A DNA stretch of 64,000 bases from Rotaria sp. Silwood1 (lineage: Eukaryota; Rotifera; Eurotatoria; Philodinida; Philodinidae): NCBI GenBank assembly GCA_905250075.1, contig CAJNOP010000315.1:62001-126000 (forward strand). Direction: 5' to 3'. This document shows positions 57,178 to 64,000 of the stretch, one piece after another. Under the pieces are notes generated by a model. It ran no database searches. It worked only from the letters and a program-made list of their open reading frames with translations, and was not told where the DNA came from. The position numbers and the translations under genes are program-made. Positions within the stretch are counted from its first letter, which is position 1; every line of letters begins with the position of its first letter.

Positions 57178-59571
57178 TCACGTCGCACCACTATTGGACT
57201 TAAAATTATTTATTTTAAAGATATTTATTCTCCTTTTTTCTTATATATGTAATCATATTTTAGTTAGTTTCTATTTAAAAATAGACTTTTAACTTTCTCA
57301 TATAGATGCCATTACCTTTCAGCACTGTTTCTTTTATTGAAAGACATCACGTGAAAATCATGATAAAAAGACCAAAAGCTATTGAATCCTATAATTTTTA
57401 AACCATATACAAAGTTGATGACGAAGACAAAACAATTGGTTAATTTTAATCATTCTTTAAATTGATAAAACTACAGGTATGACATGTGTGTATGAGTCAG
57501 TCCATGTAGACCACGACCGATCTACGGAGAAGGTGCTCAATCGAGGTCATCAGATCGGGCTCATTTTATGATATGTTATAGAGCCAAGAGTTCTAAGCAT
57601 TTCTGTGAAAGATTTTTGAAAAAACATTGAACCATTTATTTTTTATGAAGGTTTTACGAAAAACCCTACAAATGCCACCTTCTCCAAGGGGGTCTAGATC
57701 TGACCATATCTCGACAAAACCTTTATGAATTTAGCTCAAATTTCGTATGGAAGCACAACTACGTGAGGTCTACCTGTAATAAAATTTGTGTCCCAAAATA
57801 TAGTACTATTCGATAATTATGAGTCATCGAAAATACGGGAAATGGAATTTTTTTGGTAAGTTTGACTCTTCATAACTTGTGATGGGGATGAGATAGGAGT
57901 CTGAACTTTTTACCGTAAATAGAGTCTTTAGAGATCTACGTCTCCTAAAAATTTCAGTCAGTTTGATTGATCCGTTCGGCTAGAACATGTATTCAAAAAA
58001 TGGCATTTTTGCAAAAATGTCGATTTTCCGAGTAGATTATCTCCCAACATACGGGTCATCTGGGGTGCTGGATGTTATCATTAGAAAGTACTCTCAATGG
58101 ACTACAACCCTATATAGAAATCAACGTGGGATCTCCAGAATTGGCTGGTTACGAGATCCATATTTCTAGCAAAATGTGCAATGTGTGTAAGTCACCAATT
58201 GGGCGGAAATTTTTACAATCACGTTTTTTATTTTCTATGGAGTCTAGGTAACTTTTCAAGCTGAACACGATGGTGATATTCTCTCGATCATATTGTAAAT
58301 TTTTTTCTACAAGTACAAGGAAATTCAGGTATANNNNNNNNNNNNNNNNNNNNNNNNNNNNNNNNNNNNNNNNNNNNNNNNNNNNNNNNNNNNNNNNNNN
58401 NNNNNNNNNNNNNNNNNNNNNNNNNNNNNNNNNCACAGACACCCATATCCACACCCTCAGTGTTCTATTTTCAAAAGATTGAATTGAGACAAGTCACTCA
58501 TGACACAATGTTTCAAAAAGATAGATTGATTCTTTTCTTTTTATTTAATATGAAATGATTAAAAATATATTGTAAAAAAATTATATTGCACCACATATTA
58601 CTGCAAAGGAAAAGAATTCCTCTTGATTTTACGCAATTAAAAATGTTAGGAATATCATTTTATTTTCACCCCCGCGCATTAATTTGTTTTGCAGGATTTT
58701 CTGTCTCCTACATTGTACAAGCTTTACTATTGTTGTAATTGATTTACATAGAACTTAAGAATTATGCTAGAATAGTCATAAAGTAAATTTTAACTTCATT
58801 CTATAACAACAACTATTCACTAATTTTATTCATATGTTTTCAATTGTGCTCTGGTTATATTTCTAAATCTGAACTGGTATATTTTTATTTTCGAGCTTAC
58901 CTAGTGCTCATAAATATACTTCTACGATATCATCCAAAATCGATAGGACATCTTGTTGTTTCATTTTATAATCTCAAATAAAGTTTCGTTCTAAAATTTT
59001 ATTTATTTAACATCTTATGATATTGAACTTTTCTAAGACTTAGACAAAATAAAGAATTTTGTCTAGTGAAAAATTATTCTTCAAAATAAACAAACCAGAA
59101 ATGTTTTTTAGTCATATTCAATCTCTTCAAATTTGACTGATGTCATTCAAGTAGTACTTAAAGCGAAAGAATCAGTTTAAAATAAACAATTTATGCACAA
59201 CATTATACTATCTAACAAGATTTTATTACTATTATTCGGGTGCTAGCGCTACGAGTCGTGGTAGATAGATCGAGAATCATAGTAATGATGCCTCTTACTT
59301 GTCTCGTTTGGGTGTAACTCATCAGTTTTCTTTACCTACAAACGATTATCTTATTAGTTAATGCGCAAGTCATATTGAGCCTGAAACTAAAATAGGTAAC
59401 GAAGTAAACAATCAAACATATGATTTATCTTCGTGTCGTACTTTTTTATTCTCAATCTTTGATGGTTCTATTGCGACTTGCAATAGATAGTATACTAATT
59501 CAAAACTCATTTTATTTCTAATATTGAGCTATTGTTATTGCTTTTTAATGATGACATTTTTATTTTTGTAG
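57178..59571. other. Intergenic DNA with an assembly gap
   Basis: No gene is supported. The segment 57480-58330 has higher complexity and GC than the flanks (for example GGTCTAGATCTGACCATATC) and might be an old transposon, but no protein is readable. The ORF at 57987-58169 is unconvincing. The last 300 bases approach the first visible exon of the cullin-like relic. Confidence 0.4.
58334..58433. other. Assembly gap (100 N) at a telomere-like hairpin
   Basis: One hundred N directly followed by CACAGACACCCATATCCAC and ACCCTCAG (58434-58460), a typical right arm. The missing left arm is probably inside the gap, as expected if the hairpin blocked assembly. Confidence 0.85.
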
Positions 59572-60255
59572 AAGGGATTTGATTTACAAGCCGAAAGTTT
59601 ACTTCGTTTCTATGCCACAAACTGGGAACGTTATCGATTTTCAAGTAAAGTAACAAATGCTTTTTGCCATTATCTAAATCGACATTGGGTATGACGAATG
59701 TATGATTCAGGAAGAAGAGATGTTTATGAAATTGTCACAGTAAGTAAAGTTATATTCTTTATCTTTTCAAATTAATTATAAAACTAACATAAGTTTAATG
59801 GCGATGGAAATTTGGCACCTTGTTTTCTTTCAACCATTGCAAAATCAAGTAACATTAGCATGTCATCAATTAATCAATGCCGAACGTCAAAATGAAATGA
59901 TTAATACTCGACTTATTCGTGCAGTTCTAGAAAGTTATAGTAAACATCTAGATTCTTTTTTGTTTTTCTTGAAATTTATGTCGAAAATTTTAGTCGAACT
60001 TGGCTTCGAGGAAAGTTCATGTGTACCAAATAATAGTGATCAAATAACATCCCAAACATTGAAAATTTATAAAGCTTACTTTGAAGTACCATGTCTTCAA
60101 TATACAGAACAATTTTATCGTCAAGAAACAGCTAATTTTGTTGTTCACAATTCTATGTCTGAATACTTGAACAAAGTTTGTATTTATTTATAATAATGAT
60201 ACAACTTATTTTATGTTAATTTTAATAGGTATCACGATGGATTGATGAAGAATAG
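59572..60255 (+). pseudogene. Cullin-1-like pseudogene (N-terminal repeat region)
   Basis: Exon-like pieces at 59572-59739, 59794-59939, 59994-60175 and 60229-60255 encode a stretch matching cullin-1: [29 protein letters not shown], then GRRDVYEIV, FFQPLQNQV, NTRLIRAVLESY, ELGFEES and TEQFYRQETANFVV. Cullins are scaffolds of SCF ubiquitin ligases. Damage: TGA at 59692-59694 where the family has Arg after HWV, a one-base frame mismatch across the intron at 59740-59793, and TAG at 60253-60255. The intron at 59940-59993 still joins to SYIELGF. Neither the beginning nor the C-terminal cullin-homology/neddylation part is present. It is a partial, dead copy; an intact paralogue presumably exists elsewhere. 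Confidence 0.75.
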
Positions 60256-61519
60256 GCGTGTAACATCAGAAAGTTAGCCTAGACTATCTTGGGAACGGTT
60301 GAACGTTTCAAGCTTTCCTTTGGTTTATAAGGGTTTTTCAACGTGCTCTTTCTTTTTGTCTCGAGGAAGTTTTCTCCAAACTGCTCAGAAGATGGGTTTC
60401 TATAAAACCGAGGTTTTTGAGCTATAGATGTTGAAAAAAATGAGTTTTAGAAAAAAATGAGCGCTAGAGCAATTTTTTGAATATCATATTCGGATTCAAC
60501 ATCGAAGGACTAACATTTAAAAAAAAATTAAGTCTGTAACGCAAAATTCAAATTTATAAATTGAGTTGCAAGTTTTTAGAAGCTCAACACAGATAGGTGA
60601 TAGAAAGCTGATTCAAGCATCATTCGATAGAGAATTCAAAACTGAACAAACGTAGGGGTTTGGCAATTTTCACATATCATGTAATTATGGTTTTCTAGGG
60701 ATCTCTAAAAAACCTGTTCTCTAATTTTACTGAAGTTTTAACTTTTTTCTGTTTCAAACTTTGTTATTGAACTTTTTATAGTTTCTAGAATTAGAAATTA
60801 ATTAAAATATCATAGTTCAACACTCAGCTTGCTTTTAACATCCGTCTGGACGTGTTTTAGTCCATTGTGGCACGCCCACACCCACACCCCACAACCAGCC
60901 ACACAACCACACCCACATGCACACACCTACACCCACACCCTCACCAGGGAAGTTTCATGATGGTATATTTAACATGAAGCTGATAATGACAGTTACACTT
61001 CAAATCAAAGAAATTATTCGTACCAAGGAATTAACGTAGTTAAAATATTATTGTACTGCTTACTGATGCATCGATTTTATTGGTATTTTTTTTTCCTTTT
61101 CCATTTGAATTTATGTCGTACAACACTTAATTTAACAATCATAGATTATCTGTTAAAGTTAAGAGACAGCCGACAGATAAGATGATAAAGAGTCGATGTT
61201 TGCTCTTATTTGTTAAATATTCTTCAATAACAACAGGATCATTCAACGATGTGAATGACAGCATTAACACAATGAGTTGATAAAACTTCACACTTTACGT
61301 AAAAAAATGAATACCTGAATTGTAGTGTTGGCACCCATTGTTATCAAGTAATCAATATTTTATTCTTGTAATATGACATTGACAAAATGCACATTGTAAA
61401 AAAGAACGCATGTCGTGCTTACTTGTCATGATTGGCAATTTTTAACAGATTTTTTCGATCCCATCATGTAAAGCTTTTATAAAGCTATCAATAAACCGAA
61501 ACAAGTAAGAATACAAGCG
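60256..61519. other. Intergenic DNA, no gene seen
   Basis: Contains one C-rich telomere-like array (listed). The remainder is AT-rich without ORFs. It ends 5' of the NHL gene. Confidence 0.5.
60871..60945. repeat. C-rich telomere-like array
   Basis: CACGCCCACACCCACACCCC, ACAACCACACCCACATGC and ACACCCACACCCTCACC run for 75 bases in one orientation, with only GTGGCACG before it as a possible left arm. It is the longest single-orientation copy. Confidence 0.75.
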
Positions 61520-63114
61520 ATGTCGATGAATTATATCTCATTGTTAACGACTTTTTTGTATGTGTAAATTTACCAACGATTTTAAAGTGATTTAACTTAT
61601 TTTTGAAGCTTTTTTTTTTAGGTTGATAGGTAAATAATAATATTCATTTCTCTTTATTTTACATACAGCTTGCCTATGTGATTATATAGTTCGAATTGAA
61701 TGTCAAACATGTCAAGGTACTTTACCATATGATTCATGTTCGTCAAATGCAGCATGTGGTTGTCTTCGTCTAGCATCTAATAATGATAATAGTAGTATAT
61801 GTGCTTATCTTTCTTTGAGTTGTTCTAAATTGATTTCATGTGCTCCTAACAACCAAACGTGTTATCAACCGAGACATGTTTGTGTGGAACATCCACGATG
61901 TCAAAATCGTCCTCTATGTTATCCAATTGATATGACTACTAGAGAAATATGTCCTCTTGTACTACCAACAACAACAGGAGCAAGTAAGAAAAGAAAACTG
62001 ATGAATGTATAATGTTTGACTATTGATCGTGTTAGCTACACCAATGATACCTGATGATGGTATATGTGCTAGTGCAAAATGGAATCCTAATGGAACTACT
62101 GTTATCGGAGGAAAAGGTTCAGGATCCGCGTTAGATCAACTTTATTTTCCATCGCATATAATTGTTGACCGTGATTCAAACGTCTATATCACGGACAGTT
62201 TCAATCACCGAATCGTCAAATGGGCGTTGAATCGTTCCGATATATTGTGTTCGATTTTTAAAAGTATTTTCTCTATTTGTTAAAATTATAGTTTCTGTTA
62301 TATATGAATATTCTATGCCTGGTACTTCTAGTGGTCAGGTAGTTGCTGGTGGTAATGGACCCGGCAATGGCACTCATCAACTTGCGTATCCGGAAGGTTT
62401 TGCTATTGATAAAAATGGAAGTCTCTTTATTTGTGATCCAGGAAATAGACGTGTTCAAAGATGGTATAACAATGATGATCATGGAACTACAATCATGTTT
62501 GATACTCATTGTTGGGGAATTGTGATTGATGATGAAGGATTAGTGTATATTTCTGACTCAGTTGATTACCATCGTGTAATAACATGGCCCGATGGTAGAA
62601 CAGTCGCAGGTGGAAACGGAGAAGGAAATGCATTGAATCAATTATCGAATCCCTATCTGATATTTGTTGATCATAATCGATCGGTTTTCGTTGCTGATGG
62701 AGGCAACCACCGTGTAATGAAATGGTCCGCCGGAGCCACTGAAGGTTTAATTGTTGCAGGCGGAAATGGAGCAGGACATGAACTCAATCAGTTAGGTGAA
62801 CCTTCCTCGGTTATTGTTGATCGAATGGGTACACTTTATATAGGTGAAGCTTTTAATGCGAGAATTACACGTTGGTTCAAAGGAAGTAAAGAGGGTATTG
62901 TTATTGTTGGTGGACGTGGTGAGGGTAATCATGCAGATCAGATAACAAAACAATGTGATATGGCATTTGATCGTGATGGAAACTTATGGGTAGCCGATTA
63001 TTTTAATCATCGTATACAATTTTTTGCGATAGACAAAAGTTCTTGCAAATCACGTAAGTACACAGTTCCTTTTCTGATCAATGAATCTATCATTATTGTC
63101 ACATTTTAGCTTAA
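61520..63114 (+). CDS. Secreted Cys-rich NHL-repeat protein (six-bladed propeller)
   Basis: Exons: 61520-61557, microexon 61622-61629 (8 nt), 61669-61983, 62036-62233 (or 62248), 62292-63053 and 63110-63114, giving about 441 aa. Phases match throughout. The signal peptide MSMNYISLLTTFLLIAC forms only when the 8-nt exon is included. A Cys-rich head follows (IECQTCQG, CSSNAACGC, CSKLISC, CYQPRHVC, CQNRPLCYP). Then come six NHL units, each with VxGGxGxG, a run such as IIVDRDSNVYITDSFNHRIV and a terminal W: a beta-propeller. The last exon supplies only the final Pro and TAA. The product is probably extracellular, binding proteins or glycans. Secreted Cys-NHL proteins are, as I recall, numerous in bdelloids. 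The donor after exon 4 is ambiguous (62233 or 62248); both keep frame. Confidence 0.8.
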
Positions 63115-64000
63115 ATCGACAAATCAATCTCAATATGTAACACATGACATGTTAAATATTGTATGCGAGATTTGCGGATTTTATTAATGAAATATAGCTT
63201 CTGAGGAAATTAATTCAAACAAGAAATTAAACAGTAACTCCGAGGCATTAACGTACTAAGTCTAGAATGTATTGGCAAAATAAACCTTACTTATATTTAC
63301 TTACATATATTCAAGTGTGGACTTACTTTCAACCAAAGTAGAGTCATTAAAATTCAAGAGTAGCGCATAAAATATTCAGTAAAATTGAAAAAAGATGATT
63401 TAGCCATTTCATTACTTTGCTCCTTTCATTACAATCATCACTCTACGTGCTGAAAGTGTTTCAATTTTATCGATAATACTTGATGCCATCGAAATAAGCT
63501 GTTATTGATCATGGTTAATCTGAATCGATATAAAATCAAAAATACATAAAAGAATTCTTGTATATTTGAACGTTAAATCAATATTCCTTCGTACATTTGC
63601 TATGCAAGTTGTTTTTTCTTACAGGAAATAACTGAAAATTGGGTGTGGGGTGTGGGTGTAGATATTCTCATCACATCGGCACTCATACCCACATCCAATG
63701 GCAGATTTCATCTTCATTCAATCTTGAGCTGCTTTACAACGAATAACAATAAGATGGATTGAAAAAGTTCTTCTTGCTGTTATCACACGCTATGTTGACT
63801 GAAGAAATGGCAATTAAAAACAAAGCAAGAAAGAGTTCTGCGATATGAGACACATTGAAGAACAGAATAACCGTCGAAAGAAAAGAAAGAAAAAAAGCAA
63901 TGAACAGAAAAGGTGAGCTATACAACAAGTAAACGCAATAAAACATGAATAGTAGTTAGTAAACGCTGATAACAGTTACATTTTTTCATAAGAAACTAAA
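63115..64000. other. Intergenic DNA, no gene seen
   Basis: AT-rich 3' flank of the NHL gene with a CAAAATAAAC poly-A-like signal near 63275, and one hairpin (listed). The ORF at 63734-63946 has no domain. Confidence 0.45.
63641..63697. repeat. Telomere-like TGTGGG...CCCACA hairpin
   Basis: GGGTGTGGGGTGTGGGTGTAG at 63641 is followed, after a loop of about 20 bases, by CACTCATACCCACATCC at 63680-63696. Confidence 0.75.

Noticed and set aside
15070..59694. Reassignment of TGA as a sense codon, suggested by three in-frame TGAs
   Set aside because: TGA ends the permease, glutaminase, beta-helix/lectin and ammonium transporter frames exactly where family C-termini end, so TGA is a normal stop here.
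1..64000. Functional tRNA or rRNA genes
   Set aside because: No segment showed a full cloverleaf with matched acceptor ends or rRNA-like conserved blocks by eye; only the degenerate block at 38873 came close.

Overview
The window looks like nuclear DNA of a bdelloid rotifer (perhaps Rotaria). It is AT-rich, its introns are mostly 40-100 bp with GT-AG ends, and the genes are animal-like but mixed with fungal/bacterial-looking ones. The repertoire is typical of bdelloids: an NHL-repeat secreted protein, a WWE/ADP-ribosyltransferase, a Mep/Amt ammonium transporter, a fungal-type MFS permease, a glutaminase-A fragment and a bulb-lectin/beta-helix protein. Short arrays of TGTGGG/CCCACA, which I recall as the bdelloid telomeric word, are scattered throughout. 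The species is inferred, not proven.

Layout. 1-2.4 kb holds short-word repeat patches. 2425-5155 is a CASTOR/POLLUX-type ion channel gene (4 exons, one abnormal splice donor). 5.2-15 kb is mostly non-coding, with a broken zinc-finger exon, a dead LINE-like reverse transcriptase and a sequencing gap. 15070-16905 is a six-exon ammonium transporter with a stop codon in place of a conserved Trp. 20.8-23.2 kb has two small secreted Cys-rich genes on the minus strand. 26.4-28.8 kb has a SelW/Rdx-like 3' end next to a telomere-like hairpin and a small membrane-protein gene with an internal stop. 32149-32730 encodes a Gly/Tyr-rich protein ending in five Cys. 35.7-37.8 kb has a frameshifted minus-strand fragment and the last part of a glutaminase. 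41000-42936 is an intact eight-exon Dal5-like permease. 45527-46675 is an ADP-ribosyltransferase. 46.7-55 kb is an 8-kb nest of foldback and short-word repeats without a convincing gene. 55375-57177 encodes the beta-helix plus bulb-lectin protein. 59572-60255 is a cullin-1-like pseudogene. 61520-63114 is a six-exon NHL gene with an 8-nt microexon.

The genes do not form a pathway. Two themes stand out. First, many genes carry one lesion or survive as single exons, which fits decay of redundant copies. Second, the intergenic DNA repeatedly shows one architecture: a patch dominated by one short, often self-complementary word, a unique centre, then a second patch. The second patch is often the inverse of the first, and such units are sometimes nested. 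The TGTGGG...CCCACA hairpins (about twenty sites) are the commonest class. At least eight other word families occur. This architecture is my candidate for an undescribed class of element or repair product.

Intron positions were assigned by hand from splice motifs, reading frame and recalled family motifs. No alignment or database search was run.
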